From: Pseudomonadota bacterium
Lineage (GTDB): Bacteria; Pseudomonadota; Alphaproteobacteria; Sphingomonadales; Sphingomonadaceae
Direction of reading: 5' to 3'
NCBI GenBank assembly: GCA_020160755.1
Contig: JAIUPN010000003.1
Span: 1-64,000, forward strand
DNA length: 64,000 nucleotides
In this document: in pieces, positions 51,074 to 59,142 of the stretch
Numbering within the stretch: position 1 is the first letter of the stretch
How the letters are laid out: each line of letters opens with the position of its first letter
Notes under the pieces: generated by a model
What the model was told of the DNA's origin: nothing
The model's database searches: none
Seen by the model: the letters and a program-made list of their open reading frames with translations, nothing else
Made by a program: the position numbers and the translations under genes

Positions 51074-51520
51074 TCAGGGTCGAACCACAACGAGGATGAC
51101 GATGATCGCCGCGGCGATGCCGGGAACCTCGTTGAGCAAACGAAGCTGCTTTTCGGTGAGTGGACGCTCGCCCTTTTGGAGCTTTTTGAAATAGCCGATC
51201 ATCCAGCCGTGATAGCCCGACAGCGCGATCACGAGCAGCAATTTGGCGATGAACCAGCCCTCGCGCCAATAATCGCCGTTGAACGCGAGCATCAGCCCGA
51301 AGATCCAGACGATGATCAGCGACGGGTTCAAAATGATCCGCCGCAGCCGGTCCTCGCGCTCGATCCATTTCTTATCTTCGTCGGAGCCGACGGGCGCCTG
51401 TTGGTGATAGACGAAGAAGCGCGGCATCATGAACAGGCCGGCCATCAGGAAAATCACGAAAATGATGTGCGCCGCTTTGATCCAAAGCATCGTCGCCCCC
51501 AAAAAACCTGCCAGTTCCAT
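51074..51520 (-). CDS. hemJ: protoporphyrinogen oxidase HemJ
   Basis: A 148-residue integral membrane protein with four hydrophobic segments. IKAAHIIFVIFLMAGLF and GYHGWMIGYFKKL hold the two conserved His residues of HemJ, which oxidises protoporphyrinogen IX to protoporphyrin IX in bacteria without HemG or HemY. It follows hemE by 3 bases, supporting a role in heme synthesis rather than in copper transport (the CopD-like label). Confidence 0.9.
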   Translation of the reverse strand: MELAGFLGATMLWIKAAHIIFVIFLMAGLFMMPRFFVYHQQAPVGSDEDKKWIEREDRLRRIILNPSLIIVWIFGLMLAFNGDYWREGWFIAKLLLVIALSGYHGWMIGYFKKLQKGERPLTEKQLRLLNEVPGIAAAIIVILVVVRP

Positions 51521-51523
51521 AGA

Positions 51524-52552
51524 TTATCCGCCGCGAACGCGTCTGATCAGATGCTCGACATGCGCGATCGGCGTGTCGGGCACGATGCCATGGCCGAGAT
51601 TGAAGATATGGGGACGCGAGGGAAAAGCTGCAAGGATGCGGTCGATCGCGGTGTCGAGTGCGTTGCCGCCCGCGACGAGTGCGAGCGGATCGAGATTGCC
51701 CTGCACCGGAAGATGCGCCGGCAAGGCTTTGTCGGCCCAGACCGGATCGACCGTCTCGTCGAGCCCGATCGCATCGACGCCGGTTTCATCGGCATAGGCG
51801 CGCAGCTTGCCGCCGGCGCCCTTCGGAAAGCCGATGATCGGCGTATCGGTGTGCAGTTCCCTCAAACGGCGGACGATCTCGGCATTGGGGGCGATGACCC
51901 ATTGCTCATATTGTGCCGGGCTCAGGCTTCCCGCCCAGCTGTCGAACAATTGCACCGCGTCGACGCCATTCTCGATCTGCCCCGAGAGATAGGTGACGGT
52001 CAGCTCGACGATCGCATCGACGATCGCCTGGAAGGCCGCTGGATCGCCGAACGCGAGCCGCCTGGCGGCCGCCTGATCTTTCGACCCCTGCCCTGCCACC
52101 ATATAGGTCGCGACCGTCCACGGGCTCCCTGCAAAGCCGAGGAAGGTCGTTTCGGACGGGAGCGCGGCCGCAACGCGCGTCACCGTTGCATAAACGGGAT
52201 CGAGCCGCTGGTGGGCGGCTTCGAGCGACGCCAGCGCGCTGTCGACCAGCGGCGGGGCAAGCCGCGGCCCCTCACCCGCCTCGAACCACAGATTCTGGCC
52301 GAGCGCGTGCGGGATGACGAGGATATCGGAGAAGAGGATCGAGCCGTCGAAGCCGAAGCGGCGGATCGGCTGCAACGTCACTTCGGCCGCGGCCTCGGGA
52401 TCGTAGCAAAGCTCGAGGAAACCGCCCTTGGTTTCGCGAAGGGCACGATATTCGGGCAGATAGCGTCCGGCCTGACGCATCAGCCAGAGCGGAGGGCGCT
52501 CCTGCCGCACCCCGCGCAGCGTTGCCAGCAAGCTCTTCGATGACGCCTTCAC
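51524..52552 (-). CDS. hemE: uroporphyrinogen decarboxylase
   Basis: A 342-residue enzyme that removes four carboxyl groups from uroporphyrinogen III. PLWLMRQAGRYLPEYR (about 21-36) binds substrate, SDILVIPHALG and the Asp of QLFDSWAGSLS are active-site parts, and NLGHGIVPDTP is near the C-terminus. It is read away from the predicted origin, as hemE is in Caulobacter and related bacteria. The start of the gene is the left edge of the origin gap. Confidence 0.96.
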   Translation of the reverse strand: MKASSKSLLATLRGVRQERPPLWLMRQAGRYLPEYRALRETKGGFLELCYDPEAAAEVTLQPIRRFGFDGSILFSDILVIPHALGQNLWFEAGEGPRLAPPLVDSALASLEAAHQRLDPVYATVTRVAAALPSETTFLGFAGSPWTVATYMVAGQGSKDQAAARRLAFGDPAAFQAIVDAIVELTVTYLSGQIENGVDAVQLFDSWAGSLSPAQYEQWVIAPNAEIVRRLRELHTDTPIIGFPKGAGGKLRAYADETGVDAIGLDETVDPVWADKALPAHLPVQGNLDPLALVAGGNALDTAIDRILAAFPSRPHIFNLGHGIVPDTPIAHVEHLIRRVRGG

Positions 52553-52721
52553 GCGGTCCCTCTTTCTCTCTTCATAAATATTTAAATAGGATTGTGGTGG
52601 TTTGTTGGTCGGCGGACAAGCGCGGCTTTAGGCCGGGGCGTCCTTTTTGCCAACAGCTTGACTCCCCGTGCCGCGCCGTGGCCCGCAGAGTCGTCTCCGG
52701 TTTTGCCCCTAATTCACAGCC

Positions 52722-52730
52722 TGTGGATAA
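52722..52730 (-). promoter_or_regulatory. DnaA box 1
   Basis: TGTGGATAA, the complement of the perfect DnaA box TTATCCACA. Confidence 0.88.
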
Positions 52731-52741
52731 GATTCATCCCT

Positions 52742-52750
52742 TGTGGATAA
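52742..52750 (-). promoter_or_regulatory. DnaA box 2
   Basis: TGTGGATAA, same orientation as box 1, 20 bp downstream of it; such spacing is about two helical turns. Confidence 0.88.
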
Positions 52751-52823
52751 GCGGTGGAGCGGAATCGGCACGGCCGGGGATGAATCCCGCCTGCCGAAAT
52801 CATCCCTGCGCTTATGCCAAAAC

Positions 52824-52832
52824 TTATCCACA
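52824..52832 (+). promoter_or_regulatory. DnaA box 3
   Basis: TTATCCACA on the plus strand, opposite in orientation to boxes 1 and 2. Confidence 0.88.
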
Positions 52833-52902
52833 GGGCCCCGTTCCTCATCCCGCGCTTGATCCGGGATTGCCTTTTTCGGCACTTTCCCGCCATGGTGGCG
52901 CG

Positions 52903-53715
52903 ATGGGCCGGCTCCACCTTCATCTCATATCCGACTCCACGGGTGAGACACTCGAAAATATCGCCAAGGCGGCGATCGCGCAGTTCGACGATGTCGAGGT
53001 GGTGCGCCACTTCTGGCCGATGGTGCGATCGGAATCGCATCTCGACCGCATCATGGCCGAAGTGCAGGCGAGCCCCGGCATGATCCTCTTCACCCTCGTC
53101 AACGGCGAGCTGCGCGTCAGTCTCGAGCGTCGCGCGGGAGCGCTCAACCTGCCGACGGTCGCTGCGCTCGACGCGGTCACCGATGCGCTGTCGCGGATGC
53201 TGGGGCAGGAAGCAAAGGCGCGGCCGGGTCGCCAGCACGCGCTCGACGCCGCCTATTTCGCGCGTGTCGACGCGATCCAGTTCACCGTCGCGCACGACGA
53301 CGGGATCGGCTGGGAAAATTGGGAACAGGCCGACATCGTCCTCGCCGGCGTGTCGCGTACCTCGAAGACCCCGACGAGCATCTATCTCGCCAACCGCGGT
53401 TTCAAGACCGCGAACATCCCGATCGTCCCCGAATCGCCGCCCCCCGACGCGCTCTACAACCTCAAGCGCCCGATGGTCGTCGGGCTCACCACCGGGCTCG
53501 ACCGGCTGGTGCAGGTGCGCCGCAACCGGCTGCTCTCGCTCAATCAGGCGCCCGAAACGGCTTATGTCGACGACGAGCGTGTGAAGGCCGAACTCGCCTA
53601 TGCGCGGCGGATGTTCGCCGACAATGGCTGGCCGGTGATCGACGTCACCCGCCGCTCGATCGAGGAGACCGCCGCGGCGGTGATCAAACTCGTCGAAGAT
53701 CGCGGCGCGGCATGA
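52903..53715 (+). CDS. PPSR-type kinase/pyrophosphorylase (DUF299)
   Basis: A 270-residue member of the regulatory family that phosphorylates and dephosphorylates pyruvate phosphate dikinase or PEP synthase. HLHLISDSTGETLENIAKAA is the N-terminal signature, and GVSRTSKTPTS near residue 150 is the P-loop. Its place directly beside oriC is that of the RP001-type gene in Rickettsia and Caulobacter. The ATG at 52903 is used; the frame extends back through the origin without homology. It overlaps maf by 4 bases. Confidence 0.92.
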   Translation: MGRLHLHLISDSTGETLENIAKAAIAQFDDVEVVRHFWPMVRSESHLDRIMAEVQASPGMILFTLVNGELRVSLERRAGALNLPTVAALDAVTDALSRMLGQEAKARPGRQHALDAAYFARVDAIQFTVAHDDGIGWENWEQADIVLAGVSRTSKTPTSIYLANRGFKTANIPIVPESPPPDALYNLKRPMVVGLTTGLDRLVQVRRNRLLSLNQAPETAYVDDERVKAELAYARRMFADNGWPVIDVTRRSIEETAAAVIKLVEDRGAA

Positions 53716-54308
53716 CGCTCCTCCTCGCTTCGCAAAGCAGCGGCCGCGCCGCGATGCTCCGCGCCGCCGGGCTCACGTTCGAGACGAGCGCCGCGCATGT
53801 CGATGAAGAGGCGCTCACCGCCTCGCTGCTCGCCGCGGGCCAGACGCCGCGCAACATTGCCGATGCGCTCGCTGAGGCCAAAGCCGTCAAAATCTCGTCG
53901 CGGCTGCCCGGCGTGACCGTGCTCGGCGCCGATTCGACGCTTGCACTCGACGACGGCGCGATGCTGTCGAAACCCGAAAGCCCCGGTGAGGCCGCCGATC
54001 ACCTTCGCCGCATGGCGGGGACGCGCCACCGTTTGTTCAGCGCGGCGGTCGCGGCGCGCGACGGGGCGCCGGTGTGGCGTGCGATCGGCGAGGCGAAGCT
54101 GTGGATGCGGCCCTTGTCGGACGCGTTCATCGCCGACTATGTCGCGCAAAACTGGGACAGCATACGCTGGACCGTCGGCTGTTACGAAATCGAAGGAGCG
54201 GGCGTGCAATTGTTCGAACGGGTCGAAGGCGATCCCTGGACCATCATCGGAATGCCGATGCTTCCCTTGCTGGGGTGGCTGCGCGCCACCGGGCTGGCGC
54301 CGCGATGA
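53712..54308 (+). CDS. maf: Maf-family nucleotide pyrophosphatase
   Basis: A 198-residue Maf-like nucleotide pyrophosphatase. LLLASQSSGRAAMLRAAGL is the N-terminal motif, HVDEEAL and LGADSTLALDD carry the metal-binding Asp residues, and GCYEIEGAGVQLFERVEGD is the family signature. Members hydrolyse modified nucleotides such as pseudo-UTP or m7GTP; the substrate is unassigned. It overlaps genes on both sides, in the origin-side operon with aroE and coaE. Confidence 0.92.
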   Translation: MTLLLASQSSGRAAMLRAAGLTFETSAAHVDEEALTASLLAAGQTPRNIADALAEAKAVKISSRLPGVTVLGADSTLALDDGAMLSKPESPGEAADHLRRMAGTRHRLFSAAVAARDGAPVWRAIGEAKLWMRPLSDAFIADYVAQNWDSIRWTVGCYEIEGAGVQLFERVEGDPWTIIGMPMLPLLGWLRATGLAPR

Positions 54309-55120
54309 GCACGCCCTATGCCGAAGTGATCGGCGATCCGATCGCCCAGTCGAAATCGCCGCTGATCCACGGCTTCTGGCTCGACGCGCTCGGGCTCGAA
54401 GGCGACTACCGGCGGGCGCATGTAAAACCCGAAGGTCTCGCCGCTTATGTCGAGGAACGCCGGACCGATAGCGACTGGCGCGGCTGCAACGTGACGATGC
54501 CGCACAAGGGCGCGGTGATGGATCTGGTCGACGATCCCGGCAATATCCGCGGCACGATCGGCGCGATGAACACGATCGTCTGCCAGCCCGACGGCGCATT
54601 GATCGGCACCAACACCGACGCGGCGGGCTTTTATGCCCCGCTTGCCGAGCTCGATCTCGAAGGTGCGCCGATTGCGGTTGTCGGTGCGGGCGGCGCCGCA
54701 CGCGCCGTGCTTTTCGCGCTCGCCCGCGCCAACGTCGGTCCGGTCACCATCCTCAATCGCAGCCCGCTCAAAGCGATGGGTCTGCTCGCGACCTTCGGGC
54801 TCAAGGGCGAGGTCGTCGCGCTCGACGCCCAGCTTCCCCCGGTGTCCCTGCTCGTCAATTCGAGCAGCCTCGGGATGAAGGAGCAGCCGCCGCTCGACCT
54901 CGACCTGTCGCCGCTTCCCGACGGCGCGATCGTCTACGACCTCGTCTATTCGCCGCTCCAGACGGGACTGCTCAAGGCGGCCGAAGCGCGCGGGCTCGAC
55001 ACGGTCGACGGGCTCGACATGCTGATCGGGCAGGCGGCGCTCGCGTTCGAACTTTTCTTCGGCGCGGTTCCGCCCGAGGGGCGCGACGAGGAACTCCGCG
55101 CGCTGCTGACGGCCGGATAA
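54305..55120 (+). CDS. aroE: shikimate dehydrogenase
   Basis: A 271-residue NADPH-dependent enzyme that reduces dehydroshikimate to shikimate. PIAQSKSPLIHGFW binds shikimate, the catalytic Lys is in NVTMPHKGAVMD, and VVGAGGAARAVLFAL is the nucleotide loop. LGMKEQPPLDLD-type and QTGLLKAAEARG stretches are near the C-terminus. It is between maf and coaE, 4-base overlapping the first and 7 bases before the second. Confidence 0.95.
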   Translation: MSTPYAEVIGDPIAQSKSPLIHGFWLDALGLEGDYRRAHVKPEGLAAYVEERRTDSDWRGCNVTMPHKGAVMDLVDDPGNIRGTIGAMNTIVCQPDGALIGTNTDAAGFYAPLAELDLEGAPIAVVGAGGAARAVLFALARANVGPVTILNRSPLKAMGLLATFGLKGEVVALDAQLPPVSLLVNSSSLGMKEQPPLDLDLSPLPDGAIVYDLVYSPLQTGLLKAAEARGLDTVDGLDMLIGQAALAFELFFGAVPPEGRDEELRALLTAG

Positions 55121-55127
55121 TAGCGGC

Positions 55128-55751
55128 ATGACGCACCGCCCGCGCCCCGGCTCGCGGCTCCGCCGGCCCTTCGTCATCGGCCTCACCGGATCGATCGGCA
55201 TGGGAAAATCGACCGCGGCGGCGATGTTCGAGCGCGAAGGCGTTCCCGTCTTCGACGCCGACGCCGAGGTGCACCGGCTGCAAGGACCCGGCGGCGCGCT
55301 GGTCGCCGCGATCGAGGCGCGTTTCCCCGGCACCACCGGCCCGCAAGGCGTCGACCGGCAGAAACTCGGACGCCTCGTGCTCGGCAATACTCACGAACTC
55401 GCCGCGCTCGAAGCGATCGTCCATCCGGCGGTCGGCAAGGCGCAGAAGCGGTTTCTGGCGGCGAATCGTGCGCGTGACGTCGTCGTGCTCGACATCCCCC
55501 TGCTCTTCGAAAAGGGTGGCTGGCGCCGCGTGGGGGCGATCGCCGTCGTTTCGGCGCCCGCGTGGATGCAGCGAAAGCGCGTGATGCGCCGTCCGGGCAT
55601 GACCGCGGCCAAGCTCAAGGCGATCCGCCGCCTGCAGGTTCCCGACCGCGTCAAGCGCGCGCGCGCCGATTTCATCATCGAAACGGGCCGTCCCAAAAGC
55701 GAGACGCACCGGCAAATTCGCTTCATCGCCTCTTGTTTCCGCGCCCGATAG
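55128..55751 (+). CDS. coaE: dephospho-CoA kinase
   Basis: A 207-residue kinase that phosphorylates dephospho-CoA, the last step of CoA synthesis. GLTGSIGMGKSTAA (about 18-31) is the P-loop, VFDADAEVHRL carries the Asp of the active site, and DIPLLFEKGG is the CoA domain. A 14-residue basic N-terminal extension precedes the core. It is followed after 19 bases by dnaQ. Confidence 0.94.
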   Translation: MTHRPRPGSRLRRPFVIGLTGSIGMGKSTAAAMFEREGVPVFDADAEVHRLQGPGGALVAAIEARFPGTTGPQGVDRQKLGRLVLGNTHELAALEAIVHPAVGKAQKRFLAANRARDVVVLDIPLLFEKGGWRRVGAIAVVSAPAWMQRKRVMRRPGMTAAKLKAIRRLQVPDRVKRARADFIIETGRPKSETHRQIRFIASCFRAR

Positions 55752-55770
55752 GGTCCAGATTATAGCTTCG

Positions 55771-56472
55771 ATGCGTGAGATTATCTTCGATACCGAAACC
55801 ACGGGTTTCGATCCCAGGACCGGGGACAGGCTGGTCGAAATCGGGTGCGTCGAACTGGTCGACCGCCGCGAAACCGGCGTCACCTTCCACGCCTATTTCA
55901 ATCCCGAACGCGACATGCCGGCCGCGGCCGAAGCGGTCCACGGGCTGTCGAGCCAGTTCCTCTCCGACAAGCCGCTTTTCGCGACGCGCGTCGACGAGCT
56001 GATCGAATTCCTCGGCGATGCGCCGTTGATCGCGCACAATGCCGTCTTCGACTTCGGTTTCGTCAACGCCGAACTCGCGCGCGCCGGCCGCGCGGCGCTC
56101 GACATGGCGCGCATGTGCTGCACGGTACAGATGGCGCGCAAGCTCCACCCCGGCGCGAAGCACAGCCTCGACGCGCTCTGCACGCGCTACGGCATCGACC
56201 GCAGCCACCGCGTCAAGCATGGCGCGCTGCTCGACGCCGAACTGCTCGCGCATCTCTATATCGAAATGACCGGGGGCCGGCAGATCGGCCTTGGTCTTGC
56301 CGCCTCGGCCACGGGTACCACCGCATCGACCGCCCCGGCACCCGCCGCGTCGCGCGGCTCCGATCGTCCCTTTCGCGAACCCCGTCCCCATGTGGCGTCG
56401 GCTGCCGAACTCGCGCGCCACGCCGAATTTGTCGCAGGGCTGAACCAGCCGCTGTGGCTCGATACGGTGTGA
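55771..56472 (+). CDS. dnaQ: DNA polymerase III epsilon subunit (proofreading exonuclease)
   Basis: A 233-residue DEDD exonuclease. IIFDTETTGFDP holds the first acidic pair (D7, E9), AHNAVFDFGFVN the next Asp, and HGALLDAELLA the His and last Asp. The C-terminal tail (about 175-233) is Ala/Pro-rich with LNQPLWLDTV, the likely clamp/polymerase-binding end. Its position in the origin cluster after coaE is the same as in Caulobacter. Confidence 0.95.
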   Translation: MREIIFDTETTGFDPRTGDRLVEIGCVELVDRRETGVTFHAYFNPERDMPAAAEAVHGLSSQFLSDKPLFATRVDELIEFLGDAPLIAHNAVFDFGFVNAELARAGRAALDMARMCCTVQMARKLHPGAKHSLDALCTRYGIDRSHRVKHGALLDAELLAHLYIEMTGGRQIGLGLAASATGTTASTAPAPAASRGSDRPFREPRPHVASAAELARHAEFVAGLNQPLWLDTV

Positions 56473-56517
56473 TGACACTCCCTTAAGTCATCGCGCCGGC
56501 CAAGAAGGAGAAGAAAA

Positions 56518-57090
56518 ATGGAAATCCGCGTCTCTGGCCACCAGATCGAAACCGGCGAAGCGCTTCAGGCGCATGTGTCGGACCGGATGAACGCGATTGC
56601 CGACAAATATTTCTCTCGCGCGATCGGGGCGCACGCGACCTTCGGAAAGGGGCCGCACGACAGTTTCCAGTGCGACATCGTCGCGCATGTGATGCAGGGG
56701 CTGGTGCTGAAGGGGCATGGCCAGGCGCAGGACGCGCATGTCGCGTTTGAAGGCGCCGCCGAGCGCATCGAAAAACAGCTCAGGCGCTATATGCGGCGGC
56801 TGAAGGATCACAATAATGGCGTCGCGGCGCCGTCGCCGACGGTCGACGAGATCGAAGACAACGCGAGCTACACGGTGTTCGACGGCGGCGACGACGAGGA
56901 TGCGGGCGACGCGCCCGCGATCATCGCCGAAACGCGCGTCGATATTCCGAGCAGCAGCGTGTCCGACGCGGTGATGATGCTCGACCTCAGGAACACCAAT
57001 GCCCTGCTGTTCGTCAACAGCAAGACCGGGGCGCATAACATGGTCTATCGCCGCGACGACGGGACGATCGGCTGGGTCGAACCACGATAG
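56518..57090 (+). CDS. hpf: long-form ribosome hibernation promoting factor
   Basis: A 190-residue HPF/RaiA protein of the long type. The N-terminal domain (about 1-98, EIRVSGHQIETGEALQAHV) binds the ribosomal decoding region; the C-terminal domain (about 130-188, ALLFVNSKTGAHNMVYRRDD) pairs two 70S ribosomes. The linker is acidic. AAGGAG precedes the start. In other proteobacteria hpf lies with rpoN and ptsN; here ptsN follows after 148 bases in which no site was recognised. Confidence 0.93.
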   Translation: MEIRVSGHQIETGEALQAHVSDRMNAIADKYFSRAIGAHATFGKGPHDSFQCDIVAHVMQGLVLKGHGQAQDAHVAFEGAAERIEKQLRRYMRRLKDHNNGVAAPSPTVDEIEDNASYTVFDGGDDEDAGDAPAIIAETRVDIPSSSVSDAVMMLDLRNTNALLFVNSKTGAHNMVYRRDDGTIGWVEPR

Positions 57091-57238
57091 GACTGGATTT
57101 TCTCCGCCATCCGGCTTAAGGGCCGCGCCCAACGATGCCCGAAGCCGGGTTGGCGGGGGGCCTGCCACGACAGATCCGCGATCGCTTGCCAGCATGGTTT
57201 CTGGCGGCGGCCGGGTTTTAACAAGATTTGACCAGACA

Positions 57239-57703
57239 ATGAATCTTTCTTCCCTTCTCTATCCGGCGACCGTGCGCGCGCATGTTCAGCTCGATTCGAA
57301 AAAGGCGCTGTTCCCCTTCGTCGGCGATCTCGCGGCGCGCTCGCTCGGGCTCGATGCGGGCGAAGTCAGCGAAGCCCTGCTCGAACGCGAGCGCCTCGGT
57401 TCGACGGGATTCGGCCGCGGTATCGCGCTGCCGCACGCCAAGATGGCCGACCTCGGCGGCGTGCGCGGGCTGTTCCTGCAACTCGTCAAGCCGATCGACT
57501 TCAACGCTGTCGACGGCCTGCCGGTCGACCTCTTGTTCGTCCTGCTGTCGCCGCTCGACGCCGGCGCCGATCACCTGAAGGCGCTTGCGGGCGTGTCGCG
57601 GATGCTGCGCAACGAAGCGATCGCCGAACGGCTGCGCGGGGCAAAGAGCGACGAAGCGCTCTATGCGCTGCTCGCCGACACCGAAACGCGTGACGCGGCG
57701 TAA
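57239..57703 (+). CDS. ptsN: PTS IIA-like nitrogen regulatory protein
   Basis: A 154-residue EIIA-Ntr protein of the nitrogen phosphotransferase system. The phosphorylated His66 is in GRGIALPHAKM, followed by the FNAVDGLPVDLLFVLLSP stretch. It receives phosphate from NPr and regulates potassium and carbon/nitrogen-linked proteins in other proteobacteria. Start at 57239 gives the usual MNLSSLL opening; the frame extends upstream without homology. It pairs with hpf in the usual order. Confidence 0.93.
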   Translation: MNLSSLLYPATVRAHVQLDSKKALFPFVGDLAARSLGLDAGEVSEALLERERLGSTGFGRGIALPHAKMADLGGVRGLFLQLVKPIDFNAVDGLPVDLLFVLLSPLDAGADHLKALAGVSRMLRNEAIAERLRGAKSDEALYALLADTETRDAA

Positions 57704-57728
57704 GTCGGCATAGCGTATAAAACCAGAT

Positions 57729-57861
57729 CCTCCCTGTGGCGAAGCCATGGGGATGGGGACCGTTCGCGAAGCGAATGGTGGAGGGGCGGCAGCGCTGCAT
57801 CAATGCTCCTCCGTCAGCGGCTCTGCCGCTGCCACCTCCCCATCGCTGCGCGATAGGGAGG
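57729..57861. repeat. multi-hairpin palindromic repeat
   Basis: A 133-bp block closed by CCTCCCT (57729-57735) and AGGGAGG (57855-57861). Inside are small hairpins: TGGCGAAGCCA, TTCGCGAAGCGAA, CAGCGGC-TCT-GCCGCTG and ATCGC-TGC-GCGAT. Repeats of this build are scattered in sphingomonad intergenic regions. Its right end is also the ribosome-binding site of the next gene. Confidence 0.75.
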
Positions 57862-57867
57862 AAATTT

Positions 57868-58206
57868 ATGACCCGCCTCAAAAGCCGTTTCCTCGTCGAC
57901 CTGCTGCTTCGCCGTACCGAAGCGGCGGGCGGCTTCGCGACCGTGCTCGCCAAAGGCGACGACACATCGGGAATCATTCTCGTCCAGTGCAGCGAGCGCG
58001 GCGAGCCGGGGCCGCTGCTCGAACGGCGTTTCTCGGTGGACGGCCACTATATCTGGGAGGCGGTTGGCCCGACCGACGCAAAAGATGGTGAATCGCGCGC
58101 AAACTATCAGGATCGGCGGCGAAAGGCGGATCCCGATCTGTGGCTCGTCGAACTGGATATCGCAGATGCGCCACGGCTCGTCGCGGAGTGGGGCGCGTTA
58201 ACTTGA
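57868..58206 (+). CDS. DUF1491-family protein
   Basis: A 112-residue cytoplasmic protein of unknown function. LKSRFLVDLLLRRTEAAGGFATVLAKGD in the N-terminal half and RRRKADPDLWLVELD in the C-terminal half are characteristic of DUF1491 (given here as parts). AGGGAGG, the right end of the palindromic repeat, sits six bases before the ATG and acts as its ribosome-binding site. The longer frame upstream reads through the repeat and is not credible. Confidence 0.82.
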   Translation: MTRLKSRFLVDLLLRRTEAAGGFATVLAKGDDTSGIILVQCSERGEPGPLLERRFSVDGHYIWEAVGPTDAKDGESRANYQDRRRKADPDLWLVELDIADAPRLVAEWGALT

Positions 58207-58230
58207 CTCTGTTGCGGCGCAACATAGGTG
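58203..58230 (+). promoter_or_regulatory. possible promoter with embedded palindrome
   Basis: TTGACT (58203-58208) is a fair -35. The palindrome TGTTGCG-G-CGCAACA (58210-58224) lies in what would be the spacer, an arrangement typical of a regulated promoter. The -10 is poor, and the SleB-like gene starts about 180 bases downstream, so this is a weak call. Confidence 0.35.
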
Positions 58231-58402
58231 GCGCCCATTCGATAACGCGTAGGTTGCTCCGCGGGTTGCACTGCCTTTTCAGGCGGCCCGGCAAACGGAT
58301 TGGACACGCAGTCGGACGATGACCGCAGGCGGCGATACTGGACGATAGTCCCCCGCCTGTTTTGAGAGGTTCGGTTCATCGGCCGCACTTTTGACGGACA
58401 AT

Positions 58403-59068
58403 ATGAGTCGCATTCTGAATGGTGCCAGCGTGGCCGCCGTCGGCATGACTGCCGCCGCCATGCTGCTTTTGGCGGAACCTGGCTTTGCAAGCGATCTTGC
58501 GGCCGACGCCAATCTTCCCGCTATCATCCTGCCCGGCGCCGATGCGCCGGCGGCTGCTGAAACGGCGGATCTGCCGACCGAAGCCGAAGCGCCGGTCGAT
58601 GACAGCACGAAGACCCCCGACGAAACCGCTCCCGCGCCGAAGCCGGCGCCGGTGACTGCGGAATCGCTCGCCGAACTCGTCGCCGAAACGCCGAAACCGG
58701 CGAAGCTCGATGCCGAACTGCGTTGCCTTGCCGGTGCGGTCTATTTCGAATCGCGCGGCGAATCGCTCCCCGGTCAGCTCGCGGTTGCGCATGTCGTGCT
58801 CAACCGCGCCCAGTCGGGCCGTTTCCCCACCAGCCTGTGCGGCGTCGTCCACCAGAAAAGCCAGTTCAGCTTCGTGCGCGGCGGCCGGATGCCTGCCATC
58901 CGCAATGGCGCACAGTGGAACAACGCGGTCGCGATCGCGCAGATCGCGCGCGACGGCAGCTGGAAGAATCACGCGCCGGGCGCGCTCTTCTTTCACGCAC
59001 GCTATGTCTCGCCGGGCTGGCGCAAGACGCGTATCGCGCAGATCGACAACCACATCTTCTATCGCTGA
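58403..59068 (+). CDS. SleB-like cell wall hydrolase
   Basis: A 221-residue exported protein. A signal peptide ends near residue 28 (GFAS), followed by an Ala/Pro/Glu-rich linker (about 30-100) and a SleB-type hydrolase domain. Its catalytic-domain parts are CLAGAVYFESRGE (with the Glu), VLNRAQSGRFP and VVHQKSQFSF. SleB is a spore-cortex lytic enzyme in Bacillus, but the domain is common in non-sporulating alphaproteobacteria, where it is assumed to act on peptidoglycan. The ATG at 58403 is preferred to the TTG at 58391. Confidence 0.88.
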   Translation: MSRILNGASVAAVGMTAAAMLLLAEPGFASDLAADANLPAIILPGADAPAAAETADLPTEAEAPVDDSTKTPDETAPAPKPAPVTAESLAELVAETPKPAKLDAELRCLAGAVYFESRGESLPGQLAVAHVVLNRAQSGRFPTSLCGVVHQKSQFSFVRGGRMPAIRNGAQWNNAVAIAQIARDGSWKNHAPGALFFHARYVSPGWRKTRIAQIDNHIFYR

Positions 59069-59142
59069 TCGGCTGATGAGGCGGGATGCGCGCGCGCATC
59101 CCGTTCATTGCCAAGCCATAATTCGTGGCGCATGATGTCGGG

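Larger units (their letters stand above)
52553..52902. other. oriC: predicted chromosomal replication origin (oriC)
   Basis: The 350-bp gap between hemE and the PPSR kinase gene is gene-free and has the parts of an alphaproteobacterial oriC. There is an AT-rich tract (52571-52593), three perfect DnaA boxes (TTATCCACA) at 52722-52730, 52742-52750 and 52824-52832, and five GANTC sites (52660, 52688, 52731, 52762, 52782). A 10-bp inverted repeat, GATTCATCCC (52731-52740) and GGGATGAATC (52777-52786), surrounds the second box. The position matches the hemE-flanked origin of Caulobacter and Rickettsia, and parS sites lie 6.7-9.2 kb away. Confidence 0.88.
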
